The translations under genes and the position numbers were made by a program. From Rhizophagus clarus (Eukaryota; Glomeromycota; Glomeromycetes; Glomerales; Glomeraceae), in assembly GCA_015698045.1 (NCBI GenBank), contig BLAL01000319.1, positions 310,001 through 374,000 on the forward strand: a DNA stretch of 64,000 nucleotides, given 5' to 3'. The stretch's first letter is position 1, and each line of letters opens with the position of its first letter. Below are positions 48,276 to 60,740 of the stretch, one piece after another. The notes under the pieces are model-generated. The model worked only from the letters and a program-made list of their open reading frames with translations, did no database searches and had not been told where the DNA came from.

Positions 48276-48412
48276 GAAAAAGTTAAATATCGTTGTATAA
48301 TTGTGAGATAATTATCGAATATTATCACATTATGTTGACCATCAATTTATAAATACGATATTTATCGATAAAGTGATAATTATCAATGTATATCTTCTGA
48401 AAAAATTTCCTG

Positions 48413-48950
48413 ATGCATGTTAGATCTATATTATTGGAACAAAAAATTAAAAAAGGACTTAGTTCTGATGAAATTGAAAAGCTTTATGATGTTTATTGTA
48501 GATACAGAAAAAGCTATAAAGGTACTTACCTTGAGCCAGAATTTATAGAAAGAATGGCATATCGCATTTTAAATAGTGCAAAAGCTATCCAACAGGCTTG
48601 GTGGAGTTATAAATTAGGACCTGAAACGAAAGCATAGTGAGTCTGGAATATAATAAGAAATGATGATACTCCTGATAGAAAGAAATATTTAGGTATGATT
48701 AGGGAAAATCAGAAAGTAATAAATCCTGAGATGCAAGAAGAGTATGTCATATATTGCGATGAGTTTTATAAAAAATTACTCAAAGTACATTGGAATAATC
48801 AATCCAGCCAAATTTACTCCACCATATAAGAAATATATTTATTGTTCTCCTGGGAAATAGATAAAAGCTAAAAAACATCAGTTAAGACGATGTGGAGGTA
48901 AAAACCATCCTATCAGTATAATAATACTGCGCCATGCTGGTTCTCCATAC
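48413..48950 (+). pseudogene. Broken gene of a repetitive Rhizophagus-type family, function unknown
   Basis: One frame (48413-48637) has KKGLSSDEIEKLYDVYCRYR, AYRILNSAKAIQQAWWSYKL (an IQ-like motif) and stops. Another then has TPDRKKYLGMIRENQKVINP, MQEEYVIYCDEFYKKLLKVHW. A third has AKFTPPYKKYIYCSPGK and KKHQLRRCGGKNHPISIIIL. The pieces form one protein interrupted by at least two frame changes and a stop. I recognise this as a dispersed family but not its function; a transposon-associated origin is likely. 48951-49471 is AT-rich with no gene. Confidence 0.45.
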
Positions 48951-49471
48951 TAAAACTCTTTATATGCTTGGTTTAGATTTTCCTTGCTCTTAACATTCTA
49001 AAATCCTTCTTCACTTTCTATTTTACTCATTTAAGAAGGTTTTCTATAAGCTAACCTACAACTTTGATATATCTCAAATATATCGTTTACTCATATTTGA
49101 AAGTTTTCTATCAGATAACTTACAACCCTATAAAGGTTTTCTATTGGCTAACCCACAACCATTGTTTCTCATTTTCAATAATATACTTGGGAACCTTATC
49201 CCTTTCTCTTTCAATAAAAATTCAATAAACACTCGCTTTAATATTATTTGTTTATATCATTCTTTACTCAAAAGATACTAATTAATTTAATTTAAAGAAA
49301 GTTTTTAATAAGAAAAATTAATTCTTTATCGTACTTCTGAAATTAATCATTTTCCATTCATGAATTAATTGTAAGTTTATTAATTAAAAATAAGTTCTAA
49401 ACTAAAGTTATTTTTACAACCTAATTCTTAATTTATAATCATATATTAAATTATGTATTTTCATTTAATAG

Positions 49472-50492
49472 ATTTTTGGAGGAATATTTTCAAATTTACC
49501 AAACCTTCATGCTCTTCGTCATTTGCCTGAAATTGCAATAAATTTTGGAACACTGGTTAATACTTCAGTTTCATTAAAAGAAGCAGTATATGAAGTATAT
49601 AAAAGAACAGTTCTACATACAAATAAAAAAGATTTGTCAATGGATCTTTCAAAACGTCATAATACTCTTCAAACTTTAAGATATTTATTGGATGGTGGCT
49701 TAGATAAAAGATATGATAAAAGTGACAATTTCTTTACTAATATTGCACATGACACAATCTTTTATAAATTATTGGTATATTACAGAAAACGGAAACATTA
49801 TTACCAAAAATAATTCAGGTATTTAATATTAAATGTAATTTATTGTAATGTTTTAACAAATTAAATTTATAATATTTTAATTTTTTAAAAATATAGAAAT
49901 TTCATCTATTCATCCTGACTTTCAAAATATTCAGGTTTTTGGATTATGGAAACAATTTAAAATTCAAAAACAGGGTTTATCAACTACTCTTTCTATAGAA
50001 AATTTATTAACTGAAATTACAAAAATTTATAAGAAAGTATATAAAAATTTTGGTGCCATAATTCAGCATCATGTTAACTACTATAATTCTATCCAATTTA
50101 CTGTACATTTAGAATCTGGCACATATGTTGATATTGCATTACGAGTTGGTGAAGCAGTTGATGTGGAAGTTGCTGATAATCATGGTGAACAATTCTATGC
50201 ACTAATCAGGGCAATTATGATTCATCAAGATGATTCTAGTAATAATAATCCATTTTTATTAATTGACTGGTTTTACAGAAATGAAAGTGTTAATTCTGTA
50301 ATAGGATTTCCAATTTATGGACTTCAGAGAAGAGGTGAAGATTCATGGTATCACTTTCAACCTCTAACGATAGTAGATCAACAACCTAGAGTACATTTTG
50401 TACACAAATGTACAAATCTGTATTCAAAGGGTTTTCATGATAAAGATAATAAAGAATATATTTTAAATGAATTTTATTATACAATTGTATAA
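49472..50492 (+). pseudogene. Transposon-associated protein (CACTA DUF4218/DUF4216-like), one frameshift
   Basis: Exon 1 begins after TTTAATAG at 49471 and reads IFSNLPNLHALRHLPEIAIN, FGTLVNTSVSLKEAVYEVYK and LSKRHNTLQTLRYLLDGGLD. Exon 2 (49897-50492, ends TAA) reads SIHPDFQNIQVFGLWKQFKI, YVDIALRVGEAVDVEVADNH, LLIDWFYRNESVNSVIGFPI and VHFVHKCTNLYSKGFHDKDN. The order of a His/Arg-Pro-Glu block, then a Trp/Tyr-rich barrel-like domain, recalls the proteins carried beside tnp2 in CACTA elements; this is moderate-confidence inference. Near 49755 the expected path changes frame to INYWYITENGNIITKNNS, so one small indel breaks it. Confidence 0.5.
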
Positions 50493-50819
50493 CTGTAGTT
50501 ATATTATTAATATTGATATACAATTTGTAATAAGGATAAAACTGTATTAACATGCATATCAAAACTATATTAATATATATGTTAAAATTATTTTAATATG
50601 TATTTTGTAATTATATTAAAATTATATTGATACAATATTGCTATATAAATAATAATTATATTGACATATCTATTGCAATAATAATAAAATTATATTGATA
50701 TGCTTGTTGCAATGTATATCAAATTGATGTTATAATTATTTACAACATAATATTTAAATAATTGTTAAAGGATAATAGCATACATGTTTGTCAACTATAA
50801 CAAAACATGAATATAATAG
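50493..50819. other. AT-rich repeats before a transposon end
   Basis: Repeated AATTATATTGATATAC-like words. The last three bases, TAG (50817-50819), are one copy of the target duplication of the next element. Confidence 0.6.
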
Positions 50820-51562
50820 CCCTATGAAAAAACTGTGTATGATTTTTGTTGAATTAACATTCAATTAAATTTACTACAATTTCACTACAATTTCTATATA
50901 TTTGACCGTACAATAATTGTGTAATAATTGTGCTAAAAATTGCAATAAATCACACAATAATTGCATGGTAATTCGTACAATAATTATCCTATTTTTGTCC
51001 TGAATTTATATGATTATTGTCCAATTTTTGAGCCAAATTTTAGGCCGAATTTTAGGTATTATGATAGGTCAAATACTAAAATTTTACAATAATGATAGGC
51101 AAATTTATAAAGTAAAATTATGAATTTTTATTAATTTAAAATATAAAAATATACAAAATATTCATAAATAAAATACTATATTTTGATATAAATCATAAAT
51201 GTAGAAAATATAAGAAAATAAAATAAAGTATGTTAGTAACAGTAAAGTATCAAAGAAGAGTAAATTATTAGTGTAAGAAAATTATAAGTATTAAAATAAA
51301 AAGTATGAAGTTAGTAAAGAAAGCAAATTAGTAGTGTTGAAAAATAAATTATTAGTATTAGTAATATATAAAAAATATGATTAGCAAGTGTTGAAAGTAA
51401 TAATAAATTATTAGTGTTAGTAGTAAAAAAAGTATGAAGTTAGTAAATAAGCAAGTTAAATAACGTTAAAATGTAAAAAAGTTAGGAAAATAAATAAAAA
51501 GATAATAGAAAACAAGTTTTTCTTACCTGAAATTTTGAAGTTAAAAGGTTTAAAAAAAAAAT

Positions 51563-51598
<36 letters not shown>

Positions 51599-51779
51599 GT
51601 GAGGGATTGAGTCATCTATATGTATACATAAAAGAAACTATCCTAAACAATAAAAATAGTTAAAAATACGTTCATAAAGAATTAACCAAAAAAAACCCCA
51701 GCCTCGCTCCCGATAATGGTATAATAGAACGCAGATAGCCTTTTAATAAGGGTATCTGTACGAACCACGAAAGGGAAAG

Positions 51780-54700
51780 TTAAGCACCTTTATACCCCCA
51801 CCCAAAAAATAAAATTGCATCTAAACTAAAAGTTAAATAACTATCTCTGTTAACTAAATGGTTGTACCACAGACCATTGTGTAGAAAATTGCTAGAAGTA
51901 GCAATAATGTAAGCTACTCTGGCGTCTATTAATTCTTTCGATTTCCCTATAAAAAATAAGTGTCCGGATAATGTCCAGAAAATGTCCGGAAAAAAATTCT
52001 AAAATATTGTCCAGAAATTCTGGACACTGTGTGTCCGGAAACTGTTCCGAAAACACTGCATTTTCGGGATATTAGGAATTTGTCCTGAAAATGTCCGGAA
52101 ATGTATTTTCGTAAAATTTTGCCACAAAAGATGATCAATGGATAGATGATCATCATTATTCCTTAACCCAAAATTTTTATACAGTATCATAGATATATAG
52201 TATTTTTGCCTGCTCTGCAATTTTAATTAGTACGACAGAAAAGGTTTTGAATGTCAGTTTTGTGCTTTTTGCATTTTTTTACAAAATTAATTTATCCTTT
52301 TTTGGAAATAGTATCCAGAATTTGTCCTGAACTTTTTCATGTCCGGAATTTGTCTATCTGGTTTTTTTACTATGTCCAGAATTTGTCCAGGTTTAACTGT
52401 CCAGAATTTGTCCAAAATTTTATACCGAACAAATACTGGACGAATTCAGGACAAAGTTAGGACATGTCAAAATTTTAAGTATCAGAAGTATGTCAGACAT
52501 GTACCAAAAAAGTGGACATTTTCCGGACACATCAGATTTATTCCGGACATTTTCCAGACATTTTTGATAACATTTTCCGGACATTTATTTTTTATAGGGT
52601 TTGATGAAATCAGTGATGTTAGCGGATGAAAATAAATCGGCATAAAGACTTTGACACGTATCTATGTGATTGCGTACGAGCGCTGTACTTTGAGGTGTTA
52701 GACCATGAGTTCTGTTTCGTGCGTTGGTTGACCTAGTAGTCTCGTCGGAACGGCGTTTACGTTTTTTGGAAGAGAATTTAGTACTTCGTGATTTGAGCAG
52801 TTTTGACGTGATGTTTCTTTCAAGTTTCCATCTTTTAAATAAAAGATTTCTGGGTTTCCAAATGTTTTGCTTCAGAAAGGTTGTGAGTTCGCTGAATATT
52901 ATCAGTAGTAACTTGTTGCTTTGTCTTCTGATTTTAGTGCTGAAGAATTTGGTGAATATCGATGTAAATACGTTGGTGCAGAACCCTCTACACGTGAGGT
53001 AAAATGCATGGTCTGATGATGACGGTAAAAATCTGTCTGATGAACGGAAGCTCCAACTGAAAATTGGATTGGTTCTGAATGTGTTAGATATGTCTACTTG
53101 TAGCGTGTCAGCTGATGATTGAACGAGAGCTATGAACCACAAAGTCAGTTGTTTGAAATGCGGTTTTATTTGTTTAAGAATTGTAGGGCAGAGCCATAAA
53201 TGTTGGTTAGTTTCTTTTTCTGTTTTACAATGCCAACATAATGATACGTTCGCGAATAATTCTGGGTTGTACTCTTGTAAAATGTCCATAGTGGGTAAGG
53301 AGTTGCTACAATTTTTCATTTGCCATGCTCTGAACTTTGTGAGTTTACGACTTGTAGGCAAGTCGTCTACCGGGTTGTGATTGAACCATTCTTTGGTCCA
53401 TTTTCAATCAATCGCATTTTTAAATGTTGCTTTACGAATGTCTTCTATTCGGTAGTGGGCTAAAAATTTGTTGAAACCTTGAAAATTAGTGATGTCCGCA
53501 ATGGCATGACGAATGTTTCGATCAATGACTAAGGGGTGAACATTGTCTTTGTTTAATGCTTTGGGTAAGTTCCACTTGTAATAAGCGTTGAGTTTGACAG
53601 CCGCGGGATTGATATCTATGAATGATGGTGCTGAGGTGCCTTCTTTTGCTAAATTATCAGCTAAATCGTTAAAGTGATCGTTGGAATGGGCTTTAACTTT
53701 TATGAGTGAGACAACTAAATTATGTGTATCAATAATTTTTACGATGGCTTTCCAAATTAAGTAATTGTTGATTTTTAAAAATTGTCGTTCAGAAGGTCAT
53801 GAACAGACGTAATTGAATGTGTTGATAATGCATTTTGAATCTGTATAGATTGTAATAGTGCTTCGTTGAGGGCAAACTGCTAGAGCGCTAACTAGAGCCA
53901 GTGCTTCTGCTTTGGTTGATGATGGGAATTTGTAAGCTTTACACGAAAATTGTAATGATGATAGGGGAATTGATGGGAGATTGTTGACCACCCAACCTAT
54001 ACCCATTATCGACTTGGTACTATGATCTGTGATACAAGAACCATCAGTGTAAAAAGAGATATTAGTACTATTAGAAATATGGTATGCTATTCTATTTAGA
54101 TTGATGATCGTATTATTATCTAAAAAAAATAAATCTAAAAATTTACAAGAATGTGTATTCATAATAGGGACAGAATGAATTGGAAAATTATTTTTTAAAT
54201 TGTGTCTAGAAAGATTTGAAGAATAATCTGCTAGAGCTTGCGCTCGTAAAGTAGATAACGGTAGTGTTAAGAAGTAAGGTTTTTTATGTGTAGATGTTAT
54301 TGGAGGTATATCAGTATGAAATCCTGGTGTTGATGGCGAACTGGTTACTTTAATTTTAAGGACGTTAGAGAGAAGTTTAAGTATAGCACAACTGTACGAA
54401 AAGGATCCAATAAATTGAGGGTCGTGAAGTTTACAACCTTCACATTTGTTGAGTGCTTGCAAGATTTTACGTGGTGTAAGTTCCTCGTTGGTTGACGGGA
54501 TGATGGGTATCCAATGTTCTACATGAGCTGTAGGGTGGTCTTGATTAGTATAATTTTTTTGAATGATCCTTCCTATGGTTAAGTTTCGGGTAATTGGATC
54601 CCAAAATGAGACCCAATCATTGCTTCCTTTGACTATACGTTGATGGTTATTGAGGTCTATTTTAGGTCGTTTGGCCTTGTTTGTTGGTGGATAAGTAATA

Positions 54701-57700
54701 TCCAGTGGGGTGTCTAGTCGTAGAGCGTGTTTGTTGATGAGTATCGTATCTTTTAAGTATTGATACCATCCAGGGGTGCGTCCTGTCTTTGAGGGTAGAT
54801 TATGTTTGATTTCTGGCCAAGTTTTTAAAAAGACTCCATCTGGTTGCGTTAGTTGGTCTAGAAATAAGATTTTTTTCTTTTTTAAACTTTTAAGATAACT
54901 GAAGAATTTAGGTGTATTAATTATGTAGTCTACTATAGGTGATGTGCCACCTTTGACATGAAATGCCCAGTTGGTGTTAAATTCTATATTAAAGTGTCTG
55001 AGTAAGAAAATTGTAGATTCAAACGTATTGAACGATGGGTGAGGTTTTTTAAAGGATTGAATTAATGTAAAGGGTGACGACGGGTACCAAAATTTTAATT
55101 GTGACATCATAGTTAATATTTTGAAACAATTTTCTGTTAATGGGCTATTTGCTTGAGCTAAGAGAAGTGATGCTTTAGCTTTTGCCATGTTAATGTTTTT
55201 GGGTGATCGAAATAGTGGAGAGTGAATTATCTCGTTAAGTGTTGATCGGGCTAATGTGGTAATGTGTTTGTATAGTGAACGTAGTTTTGTGTTTATGAAG
55301 GATGTTAGCGATGCTGGTAGCGCAATGTTTTGTGTTAAATACTCTAATCTTGGGTATAAAACCGCTTCTATTACGTAAGTGACCATGTCGTTAGATAATT
55401 TTTTGGGTTTTAGTAAGTATACAAATTGTGAGACTATTCGTTTGATTTTTGTGAACGTTTGTTTGTGATTGTTAAATGCATTGAAATATGCTCCTAGTAT
55501 TCGGATAGAATTGGTGTTTTTGATTATTTCTATGTCTATTATTTCATTACCAAAAGGGAGTTGTACGGAAGGTGTATTAATTAGTTGTGGGTCGTTCGTA
55601 AGGAGTTTGCATTTGTTTTTATTGATTTTGATGTTTGCTAGGGAGTAAAATTCGTCTGCTGTGTTAAGTGAGGTAGACAAGTTTGTTAAAGAATTTTCTG
55701 TCCACGTAGTGTCGTCTAGATATCCTAATAATTTGATATTTTCTTGGTGGACGAAGTGATCATCAGAGTGGTATATTGATTTTGGTATCCTGGTATTTAA
55801 TGTGATGCCTTGAGTTGTTGATTTTTCTATTGCTTCGAATAGCGGGTCGTAGTAGGTGATCCATAGCAGTGGCGAGCATACCTCACCTTGTATGATACCC
55901 ATTTTGAGGTCGTAGCTTTCAGATAGTAATGTTGGTAAAATTATACTATTTTTGTGGTTTTTGAATAGGTTAATTATTATTCCGGTAAAGCTGGCAGGTA
56001 ATCCTATTCTTTTTAATGCTAGGTCCAAAAGGCTTAGATTTACTCGATCATAAGCCTTCGAAAGATCTTGGATCATAATGTAAAAGGGCGAGTTTACCAT
56101 GTTGGTATCTTTGTGGTAGTCAATAATTGTTTGTATCTTGAAAATGATTTCCATGGTCGAGGATCCGTGTAGACCTGCTTGGTTGGTTTTTTGAAGTATA
56201 GTTGTGTTAGTTAAATAATGTTGCAGCCGTTGTGTTAAAATTTTCGTGAAGATTTTTCTTAAGGTGTCTAAGAGGATGATTGGGCGTGTTTTTGTTAGGT
56301 CGCAGTTCCAATATTCTGGTTTCGGAATTGGGTATAGCAGTGCTTCTTGCCACCTGGAGGGGATTGTTTTTGAATTCATTATATCGTTAAATAAATTTAC
56401 TATTAGGTCATAGTGATTACTTGGGAACTTTTTCCAGATTTCGTATGTTAGACCATTCGGTCCAGCTGCTTTATTATTGGGTAAATTTTTTATGACGTTA
56501 GTCAGTTCCTCTTGTGATATTGGTATTAACAAAGAATCACGGTCTGCTTGTGATGTATTTTTTGGCCGATATATTTCCTGCCATGATGGAGGTAAATCAT
56601 GTATAGTATGATAGTTGGGCATGTTGTGGTGACTCGTGCTATTGCCTACTGTTTGGTAATGATTGATTGTTTCTTGTTCAATTGTTTCTGGATTCGTTAT
56701 AAGTATTGTATCTTGCGTGTTTTGGTTTTGTATTACAATTTTTTCTAAGTTGATTTTGTTTGGGGTTCGTTCAAGGATGGAATTTAGTAATTTTGTGGGA
56801 GAGATTTTGTAGTTTTGTTCTCTTGCTGTAATAGCGTTGTTAATACTATTAAGCTTCCACTTGCTAGTTTCTTTGTTGAATTTCTCGTCGATAAGTGATT
56901 TTAATAAGGTTAAGTTGTACGTAATGTGTTCTATCGTATATTGAGTGATTTCAGTCGGCCAAGTGTATTCGTGATTGAATATTAGGCTTAAACGTCTTAG
57001 TTTTGTGAGAGTGTTTGTTTGCCAGAATTTGTCATAGGCAAAGTGTTTGTCCATTTGATGTAGGTGAATTATTTTATCTTTTGTTAAGTTTCTTGGATTA
57101 ATTAATGATGACGAAGTTGGCGGTTGTTTTAAAAGCTTTAAATCTATATAGTTTTGTGTATGAATGATTAGTAAATCAACATATTTCTTTTGGTTTTTTA
57201 GTTGTTTGATTATGTGAGGAGTTTTGTCTGATGTTGCTTCGAAGTGTATTTTCTTCTTTATCAGTGTGTTTTTACATATTTTGATCACATGATTAATTAA
57301 AAAGTTGGTTTTTTCATCTATTTGTTTTAATGTACGTTGTGAGTAGTTGATGTCGTAATATTGTGACTTTGTATTGTTTAATAACGTGTTTAGTTGTTGT
57401 GTGTAATTATTCCAGCATTCAGGTTTTTTCGTCGTATATGTCTCGTTAAGGCGTCTTTTATGATCATGTGATGTTACTTCATTGGCGTAATCTATCCAAT
57501 GTGGGTTTGTGTTTTGTATGTTTATGTTGAAGAGGTTGTGTGTTGCTAAGTAACAACTTATTATGTTGTGATCTGAGCTGTAAAATTGGTTGGTATTCTC
57601 ATTGGTTAGGTTCGCAGTGTTATTGATTACGTTGTTGTTTCCGTAAATGTAGTCGATTCTGGTAGAGGTATTTCCCGAGTGGTATGTATTTTCGGTTTTG

Positions 57701-58638
57701 ATTAGTAATGTTTTGAAACAGTCTTTCAGATTTTTTTCCTTTAATAATTGAGCTAGAGTTTTGGCATGCGTGCGTCGTGCCGAATCTTTATTCCAATCTA
57801 TATTGAGATCTCCAAGAAGAATGTTGAAGTTTTTATTTTGATTCCACTCACGGTGGTCTGTTAAATGTTTGAGTTCTTTTAGACATTCTGGCATAACTGA
57901 CTTATATTTTGCCTCATTACTTAATGGTGGTAAATATGTTCCTATGATATTTAATGTTGTGTTTTTAGGGAACATGAATTTGAGTGAAATTATTCTACCA
58001 TTAAAACTGGAGATGTTCGTTAGATGTTTGTTGAACAATTCGGATATTATGATACTGTTACCCGCTCCTTTGTTGATGTTATCGTTAATGAAGTTGTTGA
58101 TTGAATAAAAGTGAATTGTGTTACTTGTATTCGTAATTGGTATGTACGGTATTTTTGTGACGTTGAAGTTTTTGTTGGTTGTTTGAGAACTGTCGTTCGA
58201 TGTGATTTTAATTTTTGATCTTGTTTCACATATATGGAGGATATGGATGTTGTTGTTGAACATGTAAGTTATTATGTCATCGATTTTATTATCGTGGCCG
58301 CCTTGTATGTTGTGCGATGCGATACCTATGATGGGACATGCTTTTTGTGAATTATTGAAGGGTATATAGAAACTTTGGAGGTTGACGTATTTTATGAAGT
58401 TAGAATGTTCAATACTTTGGTGTTGTGATGTATTTGAATTGTAACTGTTGTTATTGTCATTATTGGTGTTATTGTTATTGTTATTATATTTATTATTATT
58501 GTTATTATTATTATTATTATTTTTTTTTTTTGGTTTTGATGTTTCTAAATTTTTTTTGGGTTTTTTTGTTGGATTTTCTGTAGAAGTTGAAGATGTATTA
58601 CCTTCTAAATTATTTTGTGTAGTTTGTTGTACTATCAT
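51780..58638 (-). pseudogene. LINE ORF2: APE endonuclease, reverse transcriptase, RNase H
   Basis: The frame is open from 58770. The likely start is the inner Met at 58638 (MIVQQTTQNN), because the upstream part overlaps ORF1. An Asn-rich tract follows, then endonuclease motifs IIGIASHNIQGG, ICETRSK, ILLGDLNIDW and SSDHNIISCYL. RT motifs are NKAAGPNGLTYEIW, IQDLSKAYDRVN, GIIQGEVCSPLLW and GYLDDTTW (YLDD instead of YADD, near residue 1016 of the 58770 frame). RNase H has FYTDGSC, KAEALALVSALA, IYTDSKC and KVKAHSNDHFNDLADNLA. TGA at 53797 and TGA near 53404 interrupt the frame, the second at a place where Trp would fit (IDWKWTKEW). The 51945-52599 element splits DFIK from SKELIDARVAYII; coding resumes and ends at TAA 51780. 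As it stands it cannot make full ORF2 protein. Confidence 0.9.
51945..52599. mobile_element. CCCTATA-ended non-autonomous DNA element inside the LINE, 3-bp TTT duplication
   Basis: The left end CCCTATAAAAAATAAGTGTC is inverted at the right end as ACATTTATTTTTTATAGGG. TTT flanks both sides (51942-51944 and 52600-52602). Removing the element plus one TTT restores the LINE frame exactly (DFIK-SKELI). The interior is crowded with direct and inverted copies of TGTCCGGAAAATGTCC and TGTCCAGAATTTGTCC. This dense sub-terminal repetition plus a 3-bp duplication suggests a CACTA/EnSpm relative. All open frames inside are products of the repeats. Confidence 0.9.
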
Positions 58639-58742
58639 TATGAATATTTGTGAAGTTTTTCGATGTGAATATAAAAGAAGTGTTGGGTTAAAATCAAATT
58701 GGAGAATCAAATGAGTTCGATAAAGGTAAGTCCAGGTATGAG

Positions 58743-60740
58743 TTAGAACATCATCCTTCCTAGGAACCATTGGTTGGAGGATGATTGGTTGGTTGTTGGG
58801 TCGTTATCAGTGTCCGTAATCGAAATTATGTCATCATTATAGATTTTTGAGTAAACTTGTTCTGTATCATTTGTTGAAGTGGGGTCATCTTCTGGGTTTG
58901 TACTATTTTCGTCTGATACTAGTGTATTTGGTATGTACTGTACTTGTCGGCTTGGGTGGTGGATTTTTTGTTGTCTGGGGCTTCTATTGGCTACCGCATT
59001 AATCATTTCCTCGTTTGGGTAGTCTAGTAGATATTGTTTGGTGTGATCGTGAGCAGGTGTTTGTTTGGTTTGGTAGTTTATTTGATCGTTGTTTGTATTA
59101 TTGGACGCAATATTTTGGATTGCTTCTAATATTTTTTGTTGGGTTTTTTCGATCGTGTGGATTTTTTCTTGGTTCGCTACTATAGTGTCTAGCGTACTTG
59201 TGATTTTGCTGATTGATTTTGTTAATTGAATTGTAACTTGATTGATTTCTTGAATTTGTTTGGCGTGCTGGTTAGTTATTTCTTCGTTCTTTTTGATTGT
59301 TAATTTTATGTTATCTATTTCTTTTGATAGTTGGTTGATTATTCGCTGGTTGGTTATTGCTTGTGGCTGATCGTAATTTGACATGTATTTGTTGTGTCTG
59401 TCAAGATTTGATTCTGAAAGGTCTTGTGTTTGGTAGTTATTTTTTCTTTCGTTCAATCGTGTTTTTGATCTTCCTCTACTTTGACTTCTTTGTCTTGTTG
59501 ACATGTTGTTATGTTGTATCGATACCTGCGTTCTGTTGTTGTAATTGACGCTATTTCTGATGTTGGCTGTGAGGTATGATCTTGGTTTAAGATCTTTGGG
59601 TTCGATGTTGCTTGCTCTGGGTCTACAGAATAGTCTTATAGTGTCTTTATTGGGGCATTCAGCGAATTTATGATTTGGGTGACCACATATGTTGCATGTT
59701 GGTATTGAGCTAGGGTTTATGTAGATTATTCGGTCTTTGGTTAGATTGAAGGCTCTTAGATTTGGTAGAAAGTCTTCTTTAGGTAGATAGACGTAGGCTA
59801 TTTTAGTTTTTTGTTTTGGGTGTCTATTTGGTACTATCGTGCATGATTTTCCTTTGATAGCTTTTACTAGGGGTTCTAGATCTTCTATGGTTGTGTCTTT
59901 GAATAACCCTGTTATTTTGTATGAACATTCTGTCCTTTTTGTGTATTCATTACATTTGGTGTCGATTGGTAAGATTCTGATTGTATGGTTTTCTACTTTT
60001 ACGGACCAGCAGTTTTTTTCCCAAATTTTTGATACTGATTTGCTATTGTTGAAGCGTATGTTGAATGAGTTGAAAGGTGTTGGTCTTTTGGGTAACCATT
60101 GCTGTGTTTCTTTGTTATAGTATGATTTCGCACTTTCTAGTTGTTTTATCTCGTTGATTTGGCCTAAGGGTTTGAATATGTTTACGATGTCGTCTGCTGT
60201 GTAATGTTTTGGTACGTCGACAATTTTTATTAGGTGTTTTTCTATTTCTTCAAGTTCTGTGTTAATAATTGTAGTTATTTCTTTTTTGTCATATTTCCAA
60301 AATATTGCTGGGAAGTTGCCTAATATGGTTCCGTGGATGGCGTCTCTTGCTGTTCTATTGTAGAAGCTAACTATTACTAGTTCTATACCATTGTTTTTGG
60401 TTATTACTGATTTTGCAAATTTGTAATTCTCAGTTGTTGCAAATTTATCTCTTATGCACGTGTGGATTTGTTTGTCTGTGTAATTTTTAAAATATTTTTT
60501 TAACGTGAAAGCTCTGAATTCTTCTGATAGGTTATTTTCATTGTTATTAATATTGATAATTTCTATTTCTGCAATAGTGTTATTGTCATTCTGTTCTTTG
60601 TTTTTTCCTTTAGTAGATTTGTATGGTGTGTTATTTTCATTCTCGCTGCTTATTTCAGTTAGTGGATCTACTGTCATATGAATTTCTTTGTCATTTTCAG
60701 TTGTTGTTTGTAGGTCATGTGATTGTTGATCTACATTCAT
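58743..60740 (-). CDS. LINE ORF1: RNA-binding protein with CCHC zinc knuckle
   Basis: 665 residues, intact. The N-terminus is acidic and Asn-rich. Residues about 168-245 are RRM-like (IKIVDVPKHYTADDIVNIFK, FNIRFNNSKSVSKIW). A second RRM-like fold lies about 272-325 (YKITGLFKDTTIEDLEPL, IAYVYLPKEDF). A knuckle CNICGHPNHKFAEC (CX2CX4HX4C) lies near 349-362. An Arg/Ser-rich basic stretch follows, then a coiled coil (about 455-560, e.g. RIINQLSKEIDNIKLTIKKN). Such proteins coat LINE RNA and assist target-primed reverse transcription. The stop lies 28 bases inside the maximal ORF2 frame, so the two ORFs overlap on paper. The ATG overlaps the stop of the upstream ORF in an ATGA, suggesting coupled translation. 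Confidence 0.88.
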   Translation of the reverse strand: MNVDQQSHDLQTTTENDKEIHMTVDPLTEISSENENNTPYKSTKGKNKEQNDNNTIAEIEIININNNENNLSEEFRAFTLKKYFKNYTDKQIHTCIRDKFATTENYKFAKSVITKNNGIELVIVSFYNRTARDAIHGTILGNFPAIFWKYDKKEITTIINTELEEIEKHLIKIVDVPKHYTADDIVNIFKPLGQINEIKQLESAKSYYNKETQQWLPKRPTPFNSFNIRFNNSKSVSKIWEKNCWSVKVENHTIRILPIDTKCNEYTKRTECSYKITGLFKDTTIEDLEPLVKAIKGKSCTIVPNRHPKQKTKIAYVYLPKEDFLPNLRAFNLTKDRIIYINPSSIPTCNICGHPNHKFAECPNKDTIRLFCRPRASNIEPKDLKPRSYLTANIRNSVNYNNRTQVSIQHNNMSTRQRSQSRGRSKTRLNERKNNYQTQDLSESNLDRHNKYMSNYDQPQAITNQRIINQLSKEIDNIKLTIKKNEEITNQHAKQIQEINQVTIQLTKSISKITSTLDTIVANQEKIHTIEKTQQKILEAIQNIASNNTNNDQINYQTKQTPAHDHTKQYLLDYPNEEMINAVANRSPRQQKIHHPSRQVQYIPNTLVSDENSTNPEDDPTSTNDTEQVYSKIYNDDIISITDTDNDPTTNQSSSNQWFLGRMMF

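Noticed and set aside
51947-52629. Four open frames on both strands rich in FSGHFQ and CPEF motifs
   Set aside because: They translate the TGTCCGGAA sub-terminal repeats of the inserted DNA element.
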